Below the pieces are notes generated by a model that was not told the DNA's origin, ran no database searches, and was given only the letters and a program-made list of their open reading frames with translations. A DNA stretch of 64,000 bases, taken from Natrialba aegyptia DSM 13077. GTDB lineage: Archaea > Halobacteriota > Halobacteria > Halobacteriales > Natrialbaceae. The translations under genes and the position numbers were made by a program. The stretch is from NCBI RefSeq assembly GCF_000337535.1, contig NZ_AOIP01000008.1:37557-101556 (forward strand), in the 5' to 3' direction. Positions within the stretch are counted from its first letter, which is position 1, and each line of letters opens with the position of its first letter. Shown one piece after another: positions 51,141-59,514 of this stretch.

Positions 51141-53027
51141 ATGTCTTCCCAGTCAGCCGCCCCTGACGATCCGTTTCGGAAACTCGCGCTCGCTATCGGC
51201 TTCCTCACGGTCGCCGTCACCGCGTTTCTCGCCCACGAGTCGCCGGCGGCCGGATACGAACTCTCGATATACACGATGACCCCCGACCAGGTCTGGGTCG
51301 GTCTGCTCGTGGCGATGAGTATCGCCCTCGCCGTCGCGTTCGTACCGGGCAGGCGCTCTGGCGACGGTAACGACGCCACCAACGGAAACGACGGCGACGA
51401 ACCGTCGCGCGGACTCTTTACCAGCCGCCTGCTCGCTCTCGGACTCGGCGGGCTCGCGATGACCGTCTTCGCCGCACTGCCCATCATCCGCGGCTACCGC
51501 TTTTTCGGGCACCACGACGCGTTGACCCACCTCGGCTGGGCTCGCGCCATCGCCGAGGGGACGATCGTGCCGTTCGACCTGTACTATCCCGGTATCCACA
51601 CCGTGACCGTCCTGGTCAACGCGGTCCTTGGCACCTCGCTGGAACACTCCCTGATGCTGACCGTCTTCCTCTCGCTCGTCGTTTTCTGGGTGTTCGTCCC
51701 GCTCTGTATCGGAACGGTCGTCTCGGACCGACGAGCAGTCGTGATCGCCACGTTCTCCTCGTTCTTGCTGTTGCCGATCACGACGATTTCGATGTTCATG
51801 ACCGCTCACGCGATGTCACAGGCGGTGCTGTTCTCGGCGCTGCTGTTCTACCTGTTCGTGAAGTATCTCCGCGCGGACCGGACCCTGGCGTCGATTTCGG
51901 CCGTCGGCATCGCGCTCGCAGTCACCTCTATCGCGACCGTCGTCTACCACCCGCAACTCGTCGCCCACCTGATCGTCGTCTTCCTCGGAATCAGTCTCGT
52001 CCAGTTCCTCGCCCGGCGGATCGCAGCGACCGGTCGGATCGCCTCGCAGACGCCCATGTACGGCCAATCACTCTTTCTGGTGGCGCTGTTTCTCGTCTGG
52101 ACCTCGAATCACGGCTTCTTCGGCGGCATAATCGACCACTTCCTCGGTTCGGCGGTCGAGTTCATCCTCGCGGGGAGCAACACCGCGGGCGATTCGGTCG
52201 CGACGCAAGGGGCGTCGCTCGGTGCGATCGGGGGCAGCCTCGTCGAGATCTTCCTCAAGTTATTCCTGCCACAGCTCGTGTTTTCGATACTCGCTGGCGG
52301 ATTGATTCTCGTTGCCGTCTTCGTTCGAGGCTCGGACTGGCTGGCGAGGATTAGACCCGAAACGCTGTACTTCGGGGCCGCTCTGGTCGGGCTCGTGCCG
52401 CTGTTTGGCATCTACTTCCTCGCGCCGGATTCGACGATGTACTTTCGGGTCTTCGGGCTGATGATGGTCTTCGTAACCCTCCTCGGTGCGCTCGCAATCT
52501 ACGGCCTGTGCAGTCGTTTCTCGGGTGCGAGCCGCTGGCGACAGTCTCGGTTCGTTCCCTCGGGACAGCCGCTGCTCGCCGTCGGCTTTGCGCTCTTGCT
52601 CTTGCTCTCGCTGGCTGCCGTCTTCTCCTCGCCGTACACCTACACGCCAACCGCACACGTCAGCGATCAGGATATCCAGGGCTACGAAACGACCTTCGAC
52701 GATCGAGACGCCGAGGTCGATCTCGTCGGATTGCGAAACGGCCCGAACCGTTTCGACGACGCCGTCAACGGGAACGCAGAGCGCATGCGAGTTCACCGGG
52801 ACGTTCCCGAGTCGACGCTCGGCAGGAATCTCACCGAGGAGTTCGAAGAGGATCGGTATCTCGTGTTGACCCAGTACGATTACGATCGGGAGGTGATCGC
52901 CTACGGTGAACTCCGGTACAGCGACGCACAGTTCAGTGCCGTCGAGAACGAGCGGGGAGTTAGCCGCATCCACTCGACGGACGAGTTCGAGCGCTACTAC
53001 GTCGATACCGAGATGGGGGACACGTAA
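51141..53027 (+). CDS. Polytopic membrane protein, glycosyltransferase-like (GT-C style)
   Basis: 628 residues with about 12-13 hydrophobic helices. Near residues 128-165 is YRFFGHHDALTHLGWARAIAEGTIVPFDLYYPGIHTV, a first extracellular loop with an Asp-x-Leu-x-His pattern, reminiscent of membrane-embedded GT-C glycosyltransferases and oligosaccharide polymerases. After the last helix (near residue 490) comes a soluble, probably external domain of 130 residues (SDQDIQGYETTFDDRDAEVDL). No nearer family is recognised. Start: ATG 51141 rather than the GTG at 51096. The 15-residue gap before the N-terminal helix is normal for a cytoplasmic start. Confidence 0.72.
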   Translation: MSSQSAAPDDPFRKLALAIGFLTVAVTAFLAHESPAAGYELSIYTMTPDQVWVGLLVAMSIALAVAFVPGRRSGDGNDATNGNDGDEPSRGLFTSRLLALGLGGLAMTVFAALPIIRGYRFFGHHDALTHLGWARAIAEGTIVPFDLYYPGIHTVTVLVNAVLGTSLEHSLMLTVFLSLVVFWVFVPLCIGTVVSDRRAVVIATFSSFLLLPITTISMFMTAHAMSQAVLFSALLFYLFVKYLRADRTLASISAVGIALAVTSIATVVYHPQLVAHLIVVFLGISLVQFLARRIAATGRIASQTPMYGQSLFLVALFLVWTSNHGFFGGIIDHFLGSAVEFILAGSNTAGDSVATQGASLGAIGGSLVEIFLKLFLPQLVFSILAGGLILVAVFVRGSDWLARIRPETLYFGAALVGLVPLFGIYFLAPDSTMYFRVFGLMMVFVTLLGALAIYGLCSRFSGASRWRQSRFVPSGQPLLAVGFALLLLLSLAAVFSSPYTYTPTAHVSDQDIQGYETTFDDRDAEVDLVGLRNGPNRFDDAVNGNAERMRVHRDVPESTLGRNLTEEFEEDRYLVLTQYDYDREVIAYGELRYSDAQFSAVENERGVSRIHSTDEFERYYVDTEMGDT

Positions 53028-53491
53028 GGAACTGAGCGACTTGCACGACGCGTTTCGAACGGGTTCGGTTGGTCCGTTTTCGAGTATTGTGGGCACTCTG
53101 TTGTTTCGGTGTCGGTGCTGTCGCGGTGTCGCGCTGTCGTGGCAGCGCTGTTGTGGCGGTGATGCTGTTGTGGTGTCGGCGCTGTTATAGGCAAGCTGTA
53201 CCGTTCCCGGAGCGGGGGCGCTCTCGGTGTCTTACTGGTTCCTGACGCGTGTTCGCTGGCGTCCCGCCTTCGATTGCGGAACCCGATACTCACTGCTCGC
53301 GACGGAGTGGACGCGAGATTCGGTCCCTTTCGAAGACGCAGGCACCAGTTACCGCTGTGGCGGGCAGCCGAGGAAGAGTTCCCAATTCGGCTGCTATAGC
53401 GCCGTTTCCGTCGGATCAGGTGGGAAAACGATCCTGCGGATCGGTAATAGATCTATAACAATACCACTGTCTGTGCGTCTTTCGCAGGAGA
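53028..53491. other. 464-base intergenic region with G/T-rich low complexity
   Basis: Bases about 53098-53188 are a degenerate repeat of TGTTG/GTGTCG/GCGCTG words, with C and T strongly enriched on one strand. Downstream, an AT tract AGATCTATAAC (about 53449-53459) and CAGGAG (53485-53490) precede the ATG at 53492. No gene is called here. Confidence 0.55.
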
Positions 53492-54580
53492 ATGACAGTC
53501 AAAACGGCAGTAATCGGCGCGGGAACAGTTTCGGAGGTTCATCTGTCCGGCGTCGCCGAGAACCCCCGAACTGACCTCGTTGCGATCTGTGATCTCGACT
53601 TCGAGCGGGCGCGCCAGGCGGCACGGCAGTACGACATCACGCCGTATGCGGATATCGACGACCTGCTCGAACAGGAATCGCTCGACTGGCTCCACGTGTG
53701 TACGTCGGTCCAGAGCCACCTGCCCCTCGGAAAACGCGCGATCGAGGCCGGCGTTCCGCTGTTGATCGAGAAGCCGGTCACCGAGACGATCGAGGAGATC
53801 GAAGAACTCGAGGCGTTCGCAGCCGAACACGACGTGCCGGTGTCGCCCGTCCACCAGCACGTCTTCGATCCGTCGATGCGGGCCGCCCGTCGGCTCATCG
53901 ACGCGGGCGAACTCGGACAGATTCGCGGCGTCGATCTCATCTACACCGGTCTCTCTTCGCCGGACGAGGCGAACCGCGGCACCTGGGTCTTCGATCTCCC
54001 CGGCGGCGAGTTCGAGGAAGGACTGCCCCACCCGCTCTACTCTGCACTTGCTCTCAGTGGCTATCCCGAGAGTGAAGACTCGATTTCGAGTCTCACGCGG
54101 CTCATCGGCGACTACGACGACGAGTTCGCCTACGACGCGGCCCAGTTGCAGTACGTCACCGAGGACGACGTGTTGTGTAACCTGAAGATGCTCTCGAGTT
54201 CGAAGCCGCGACACGAGATTTACGTCCACGGCTCCGAGAAATCGATCCACCTGGATCTGATTCTCCAGACGGTCCAGACGGTCGACGACGACTATCACCT
54301 GTCCTCGTTCAAGAAAGGGAAGGAGGCGGTCACCCGCTCGGCGAGCTACCTGTCGGGGCTCCTTTCGAACGCCAAACTCGTCGCCGATGGACAGTTGAAC
54401 GACGACTGGGAGACGGCGACGCGAATGAACCCCCACTACGCGCAGTTCGACCGGACCGCCCGTGCGCTCGAACGCGGTGCCGAAATGCCCGTGTCGCTCG
54501 AATCGTCGAAGTGGACGATCCGCCTGCTCGAAGAACTCCGCCGTGCGAGCACGCCGCCCGTTCGTACCCCAACGCCGTAA
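53492..54580 (+). CDS. Gfo/Idh/MocA family oxidoreductase
   Basis: 362 residues. N-terminal NAD(P)-binding Rossmann fold: KTAVIGAGTVSEVHLSGVAE, then DLVAICDLD and the EKPVTETIEEIE motif near residue 92 (family EKP). Middle: PVHQHVFDPSMRAARRLI and GELGQIRGVDLIYTGL, the second domain. These enzymes oxidise or isomerise sugars or sugar nucleotides (for example UDP-sugar 3-dehydrogenases). A supply role for glycan precursors is an inference from the following flippase. CAGGAG two bases before the ATG is an unusually close ribosome-binding-like sequence. Confidence 0.88.
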   Translation: MTVKTAVIGAGTVSEVHLSGVAENPRTDLVAICDLDFERARQAARQYDITPYADIDDLLEQESLDWLHVCTSVQSHLPLGKRAIEAGVPLLIEKPVTETIEEIEELEAFAAEHDVPVSPVHQHVFDPSMRAARRLIDAGELGQIRGVDLIYTGLSSPDEANRGTWVFDLPGGEFEEGLPHPLYSALALSGYPESEDSISSLTRLIGDYDDEFAYDAAQLQYVTEDDVLCNLKMLSSSKPRHEIYVHGSEKSIHLDLILQTVQTVDDDYHLSSFKKGKEAVTRSASYLSGLLSNAKLVADGQLNDDWETATRMNPHYAQFDRTARALERGAEMPVSLESSKWTIRLLEELRRASTPPVRTPTP

Positions 54581-54604
54581 CACGCGCTGCGCTCACGACA
54601 CAGT

Positions 54605-54620
54605 TATTAGATATCTAATA
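54605..54620. promoter_or_regulatory. 16-base perfect AT palindrome directly before the flippase start
   Basis: TATTAGATATCTAATA ends one base before the ATG at 54622. It could be an operator, an AT-rich translation-start element or both. The position is too close to the start to be the TATA box of that gene. Confidence 0.5.
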
Positions 54621-54621
54621 T

Positions 54622-56073
54622 ATGAAGGAGAAGCTCCTCTCCGGGTTTCGAGCGACGCTCGGCGCAGAGATCGTTCGAACGGTCGCAAAGGGCGTCCTCA
54701 CCGTCTCGCTCGCCCGCCTCTTCCTGACGCCGGACGAGTACGGCATCCTCTTTCTCGCCATCTCCGTTTTCAGCGCGTCGTTGCTCTGTAGTCGACTTGG
54801 AATTCCTCGATCGACGGCCCGCTATATCGCGGAATACCGCGAAACCGACCCCGGACAGGTGCCCTACCTCGTTCGGAGTTCGCTGCTGTTCCTCGGCATC
54901 GTCATGCTGATCGTTGCCGCCGCAGTCACGGTCTTTCACCAACTCCTGGCCGATCTGTTCGGCGAGCCAGAGCTGGCCCCCCTCCTGTTGCTGGGTGGCG
55001 TCTACATCAGTGCCTGGACGCTGAACTCGTACGTCCATACGCTTTTCCAGGGGTTCAACCGCATCACCTGGAGCGCGAGAGTGACGATCATTACGAACGC
55101 GTCGACCCTTCTGTCCGTCGTCGCCCTCCTCCTGACCGGCAGCGGCGTGATCGGCGCGCTCACCGGCTACATCATCGGGTATGCGCTCGGCGCGGTGTAC
55201 GGACTGGTCCTCCTGTACCGCTTGGTCGCCGAGTTCGATCGCGCTTCCGAACCCGAACCCGGACTGCGCCGGCGATTGATCGAATACAGCCTCCCGCTGA
55301 CGGTTTCCGACGGCGCAAACGTCGTCTACAAACAGGTCGACACGCTTCTCATCGGCGCATTTCTCACGCCGGCCGCGGTCGGCTACTACGTCCTCGCCAA
55401 ACAGATCTCCGACTTCGTCATCGCGCCTGCGAGTTCACTCGGGTTCACCGTCTCGCCGTCCTACGGCGAGTACAAAGCGAACGGTGAACTCGAGGAGGCG
55501 GCGCGGATGTACGAAACGACGTTCAAACACAATGTGGTGTTCTACGTGCCGGCGGCGGCGGGGTTGATCGTCGTTGCGGACCCGCTGATCCGGTACGTCT
55601 TCGGGTCGGAGTATCTCGGCGCGATTCCGGTAATCCAGGTGTTCGCGCTCTTCATCGTCTTCCAGTCGATCGACAAGATCACGAACGACGCTCTCGACTA
55701 TCTCGGGCGGGCGACCCACCGAGCCGTCTCGAAGGGTGCGACGGGCGCGTTCAACTTCGGGCTGAATTTGGTCCTTATTCCAACGATCGGCGTGGTCGGC
55801 GCGGCGATCTCGACGGTCGTGAGTTACGGGATCATGGTCGCCGTGAACATTTATCTCATCCACACTGAACTCCCGATATCGCCGCGGTACCTCGCCAAGT
55901 CGGTCGTCATGGTCTCCGGAATTGCACTCTCGATGGCGCTGGTCGTGCTGCTGGCGCTTCCCGCCGCGACGAACATCGTCTCCTTGCTCGCCGTTATCGG
56001 ACTCGGCGTTACGCTCTGGGCACTCTTCTCCGTGACGAGCGGGCTGGTGGACATCCACAGCGTTCGTTCCTGA
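54622..56073 (+). CDS. Flippase/oligosaccharide translocase (Wzx-like)
   Basis: 483 residues with about 12-14 hydrophobic helices and the MOP/Wzx layout: LGAEIVRTVAKGVLTVSLARLFLTPDEYGILFLAISVFSASLLCSRLGIPRS, then YSLPLTVSDGANVVYKQVDTLLIGAFL near residue 222, and YLGRATHRAVSKGATGAFNFGLNLVLIPTIGVVGAAISTVVSYG near residue 370. Such proteins flip lipid-linked oligosaccharides across the membrane. Its neighbour is the sugar dehydrogenase at 53492, with 41 bases between. Confidence 0.92.
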   Translation: MKEKLLSGFRATLGAEIVRTVAKGVLTVSLARLFLTPDEYGILFLAISVFSASLLCSRLGIPRSTARYIAEYRETDPGQVPYLVRSSLLFLGIVMLIVAAAVTVFHQLLADLFGEPELAPLLLLGGVYISAWTLNSYVHTLFQGFNRITWSARVTIITNASTLLSVVALLLTGSGVIGALTGYIIGYALGAVYGLVLLYRLVAEFDRASEPEPGLRRRLIEYSLPLTVSDGANVVYKQVDTLLIGAFLTPAAVGYYVLAKQISDFVIAPASSLGFTVSPSYGEYKANGELEEAARMYETTFKHNVVFYVPAAAGLIVVADPLIRYVFGSEYLGAIPVIQVFALFIVFQSIDKITNDALDYLGRATHRAVSKGATGAFNFGLNLVLIPTIGVVGAAISTVVSYGIMVAVNIYLIHTELPISPRYLAKSVVMVSGIALSMALVVLLALPAATNIVSLLAVIGLGVTLWALFSVTSGLVDIHSVRS

Positions 56074-56436
56074 GTCGCAGCGACCCGGAGCTCCGTTTCG
56101 AAGCGAATTAGGTCAGCACCGACCGCTCGCCGTAGCCAGTATCGTGAACCGCTTCGGGGTTAAGCCCGAGACACTCCCCTTGTTTCCCTGTGATTCCCGC
56201 CTCTAACGGCCTCCGTTCAGTGTTTTCTGGTGAATTGAACGCGCCGTACTCCGCCTCCTCTCGGGGCGTTCGCTTTCGTCCTGTTCCCTCATAGCCACTA
56301 TATATTGGGATATAAAATCTAAAGTCCGAACATTCATGGAGTTCTTACAATAATATCACGAGCAATTGACTGTATTATTGGTTTATACTAAGGAAAACAG
56401 AAGGTTTATGTTTACGACTTCAAATTCCCTGACTGT
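56074..56436. other. AT-rich promoter region before the secreted beta-helix gene
   Basis: About 360 bases. It contains TATATATTGG at about 56298-56307 and two TATA-like tracts, GTTTATACTA (56381-56390) and GTTTATGTTTAC (56404-56415); the second is about 27 bases before the ATG at 56437. It is more AT-rich than neighbouring genes. A short frame at 56366 is not called. Confidence 0.5.
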
Positions 56437-57882
56437 ATGGCACGCGATACGGTACTGGATGACGACGGATCTAGCGATCGGAAACAACCCGAAGGCGGCC
56501 AGGCGATGGAGAGTAATAGCGGATTACTCCACCGGCGCAGGTACCTCGGACTCGTCGGGTCTGCGGCGGCGGCGCTTGCAACGACGGTTGGAACCGGCGC
56601 GGCGGCCGAAGACTACGAGGAGATCACCGTCGCAGCAGGCGACTCCCAGACGGTGCGCCTGAGCGATGGGGAGACGTTTTCGAACGTTCTCATCGACATC
56701 ACCGAACCGAATGCCTCCTTCCACATTCGGGCGATCGCGGACGACTGGGAGATCCGCAACATCGGTTTCCGCGGCAACTGGGATAGCACCGAAAAGGAGA
56801 ACGCGATCATCTGCCAGGTCAACAGTGCAAACGCGACCGGGCTGATCGAGAACGTCTACTTCATGGGGAGCGAAAACGACGACACCTACCCAGGGATCAC
56901 CGGCATCAACGTCGCAAACGGTCACGCCGGCGACCTCGAAATTCGAAACGTTAACATTCAGAACTGCCCTGACAACTCGATCTACGGGAGCAACCCCGGC
57001 GACTCCTCCGCTCATCCCAGCGGTGCCGGGGGCGGCGGCCCGGTCGTCATCAAGGACTCCTACGCTCGCAACTCCAGGGCCGGCGGATTCCGCGTCGGCA
57101 CCGACGGCTCGCGCGTCGAAAACTGCGTGATCACCGAGTGCGACAAGGGCATCTGGGGCTATTACGAGCACGCGGAGGTCGTGGACAGCGACATCTCCAA
57201 CTCCCACCACGCCGACATCGTCTGTGGGGCTCCGGACTGGCAGAAGGCCCAGAACGCAGAAATCACCGTCACGGACGCCCGGTACGGGTCGGAAAACAAT
57301 CGCGGCGCAGCGATCCACGGCTCCTCGGCCGGCACGCCACAGCGCACCGAACCGGGTGACGTCGACGGCGTTCCACTGAGTCCGGAGGAGGCCGCTTCCG
57401 GTTCGTCGTCCACGTCCACCCAAACGGCCGACGGCTCCGACGACACGACTGACGACGAGAACGAGGGCGAAGAGGGAAATGAGAACTCGGCGGACGAGCA
57501 CCTCCTCTCGTTCGTCACCGAACCCGGTGCCCGGTACGCAGGCTACGAGTTCAGTGCCGAGGGATCGGTCGAGTTCACCGAAGCGCCAGCCGAGAGTCCG
57601 TCCGGGAAGCCGATCGAAGGTGGCACGTACGTTGCCGAGGACTTCATCGAAGACGGCGACGGCGACGAGACGTGGCGCGCCGGCGGCGTGACCGGTGGCG
57701 GCTACGGTGATGCCTTCTGCGTCGCGGGCGCGGTGACAGCGATCGATATCGAACAGCCCGACGTCATGTGGGTTGAACTCGACGGCGAGAAGGTATCGCC
57801 GGAGACGGTGATCGAACGGACGAGTAGTGGCGGCGGTAAAAGCGAAGACGAGGATGAGACCGAATCCGGCGATAGCAACTAG
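56437..57882 (+). CDS. Tat-exported right-handed beta-helix protein, ending at an in-frame TAG
   Basis: 481 residues. HRRRYLGLVGSAAAALATTVGTGAAAE is a Tat signal with AxA cleavage near residue 57; a 23-residue acidic leader precedes it. The mature part has beta-helix repeats (for example IRNVNIQNCPDNSIYGSN, SRVENCVITECDKGIWGYYEHAEVVDSDISNSHHADIVCG) and later a Ser/Thr/Asp/Glu low-complexity linker (residues about 325-355) and a second domain (YEFSAEGSVEFTEAPAESPSG). The TAG at 57880-57882 ends the frame, but the same frame stays open to 58137 and encodes a further domain (see next feature). A surface polysaccharide lyase or binding protein is an inference. Confidence 0.75.
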   Translation: MARDTVLDDDGSSDRKQPEGGQAMESNSGLLHRRRYLGLVGSAAAALATTVGTGAAAEDYEEITVAAGDSQTVRLSDGETFSNVLIDITEPNASFHIRAIADDWEIRNIGFRGNWDSTEKENAIICQVNSANATGLIENVYFMGSENDDTYPGITGINVANGHAGDLEIRNVNIQNCPDNSIYGSNPGDSSAHPSGAGGGGPVVIKDSYARNSRAGGFRVGTDGSRVENCVITECDKGIWGYYEHAEVVDSDISNSHHADIVCGAPDWQKAQNAEITVTDARYGSENNRGAAIHGSSAGTPQRTEPGDVDGVPLSPEEAASGSSSTSTQTADGSDDTTDDENEGEEGNENSADEHLLSFVTEPGARYAGYEFSAEGSVEFTEAPAESPSGKPIEGGTYVAEDFIEDGDGDETWRAGGVTGGGYGDAFCVAGAVTAIDIEQPDVMWVELDGEKVSPETVIERTSSGGGKSEDEDETESGDSN

Positions 57883-58137
57883 GACGGATCAGCCGGTCGG
57901 TCGAACGTGATCGTCATCAACGCGAACGGGTCCAACGGCGAGACATCGTTCTCGTTCGCGGTCACCGGCGATATCGAACACACGCCGTATCTGGGCTCCC
58001 AGGTCGGCACCATCGACGGCTCTGCAGTCGAGGGGACGATCGAAAGCGGCTGTGATGCCTCCGAGTTCAGCGGTGAGATTACGAACGTCCGACTCGCCGG
58101 GAACGCCGACGTCGACGTCGAGTACGACGTGCGATAA
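57883..58137 (+). other. C-terminal beta domain in the same frame, beyond a TAG codon
   Basis: Reading on from the TAG at 57880 without a frame change gives 84 more residues to the TAA at 58135: a short linker, then NVIVINANGSNGETSFSFAVTGDIEHTPYLG and EGTIESGCDASEFSGEITNVRLAGNADVDVEYDVR, a beta-strand-rich domain. GTG 57907 could also start it as a separate 76-residue protein. A hairpin and T-run follow at 58159. Explanations: nonsense mutation in a longer gene, readthrough, or a separate gene. Sequence alone cannot decide; readthrough or reinitiation is speculative. Confidence 0.6.
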
Positions 58138-58158
58138 GGGGCGTCTGAGCGGCGACTA

Positions 58159-58181
58159 GCCGATCCCATTCGGCATTTTTT
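58159..58181 (+). terminator. Stem-loop with a six-T tail
   Basis: GCCGA (58159-58163) and TCGGC (58170-58174) form a perfect stem with a six-base loop, followed by ATTTTTT (58175-58181). It lies 22 bases after the stop of the open frame that follows the TAG, so transcription appears to extend through that domain. Confidence 0.65.
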
Positions 58182-58470
58182 CCGGTCCGGATACGTCTGC
58201 GACGAGCGACTGCCGGTTCTTCACCACGGTAGGTGGTGCCTATAGCTGTCCACCCGCGCGGAAACGCGCTGGGGACGATTTGACGAGACGGCTGTGCGCC
58301 CTGCAATCGGGCGGGCGGTGCCGTTCCGCGGTGACTATCAATGGCTGCATCGGATAACCGTCTCCATACTAATAGTTCACCTTGCCAATCACTTCGGTGT
58401 GCGAAGTCGTTGACACCGTCGTGACGGTCTCGACCGCTCGAATGGCCTTCGACGCACCACACGCTAACAC
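58182..58470. other. Intergenic region before the deacetylase
   Basis: Nothing firm. A weak AT stretch (ATACTAATAG) at about 58366-58375 could be a promoter element for the gene at 58471, though it is about 95 bases upstream. No coding-like frame. Confidence 0.4.
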
Positions 58471-59466
58471 ATGGGCAGTGTACTCATCTCGATCGACGCC
58501 GAACTCGCGTGGGGGTTTCACGACCTCGATCAGCCGCCAGTGGAGAGAGTGCAGAACGCACGCTGGGGGTGGCGACGCCTCCTCGAACTTCTCGACGCCT
58601 ACGAGGTCCCGGCGACCTGGGGCGTCGTCGGTCACCTCCTGTTAGAACGCTGTGACGGCCGCCACGCCGGCCATCCGGCCGCGCGGGACGGCTGGTTCGA
58701 CCGCGACCCCGGCGGCAGGGCCACCAACCACGACCACTGGTTCGGCATGGACCTCGTCAACGCCGTCAGAGACGCCGATATCGAGCACGAACTCGGCTGT
58801 CACTCGTTCTCCCACGCGTGTTTCGACCCCGAGGTGACCGACCGCGCCGTCGCCGAGGCTGAACTCGCGGCCTGTCTGACTGCGGCTCGCGATCGAGGCC
58901 TCTCGTTCGACTCGTTTCTCTTCCCGCGAAACGACATTGGGTATACGGAGCTGCTGGCCGAGTACGAGTTCAGCTGCTACCGCGGTCGCTCGCCGGCGCA
59001 GTGGTACGACAGGCCGTGGTTGTATCCGATCGGCAAGTTCGCAAGTTATACGGCCGGGATGACGCCCCCGCCGCTGGTGACGCCGGAGATCGACGAAAAC
59101 GGCATCGTCAACGTGCCGGGATCGCTGTGTCTGTTCTCGTTCGAGGGGCTCGCGCGGTCGATCGTCGAGCCGGTCGTCGGCGATCCGGTGGTTCGGAAGG
59201 CCGCACTGGGTATCGACGCTGCGGCGGCGGGCGATGGAATCTGCCATCTCTGGTTGCATCCGAACGATCTGACGACGCCTCGACGCGTCGCCCGACTCCG
59301 GCGGATTCTCGAGATTATCGACGAGCGCCGTCGCGAGTCGGATCTGCGCGTCGAGACGATGCGAGCGGTCGCTCGGCGAACGAAACGACGGGCGGCCGAC
59401 GGTTACAGAAGCGAGGCGGCGCTCGAGGCGGCGAAACCGGAACGAAGCGTCCAGCGAATACGGTAG
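58471..59466 (+). CDS. Polysaccharide deacetylase (NodB-like) family protein
   Basis: 331 residues, no signal peptide. NodB-fold motifs: VLISIDAELAWGF near the start with the catalytic Asp/Glu pair in the SxDAE form, GCHSFSHACF near residue 108 (HxxxH zinc pair), and FLFPRNDIGY near residue 150. Deacetylates sugars in polysaccharides or a cofactor-like substrate; the exact acceptor is not known. Convergent with the FemAB-like gene at 59515. Confidence 0.9.
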   Translation: MGSVLISIDAELAWGFHDLDQPPVERVQNARWGWRRLLELLDAYEVPATWGVVGHLLLERCDGRHAGHPAARDGWFDRDPGGRATNHDHWFGMDLVNAVRDADIEHELGCHSFSHACFDPEVTDRAVAEAELAACLTAARDRGLSFDSFLFPRNDIGYTELLAEYEFSCYRGRSPAQWYDRPWLYPIGKFASYTAGMTPPPLVTPEIDENGIVNVPGSLCLFSFEGLARSIVEPVVGDPVVRKAALGIDAAAAGDGICHLWLHPNDLTTPRRVARLRRILEIIDERRRESDLRVETMRAVARRTKRRAADGYRSEAALEAAKPERSVQRIR

Positions 59467-59514
59467 CCGGGAGGCGCTTTGGTAGTCGGGAGGCGCTTTA
59501 GAAGATGGTGGTCG

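Noticed and set aside
53227..53574. 115-codon frame running into the dehydrogenase gene
   Set aside because: It overlaps the start of a well-supported gene in another frame and has no family character.
57880..57882. TAG as a pyrrolysine codon
   Set aside because: TAG also ends several ordinary genes here, haloarchaea are not known to use pyrrolysine broadly, and no pyl genes are visible.
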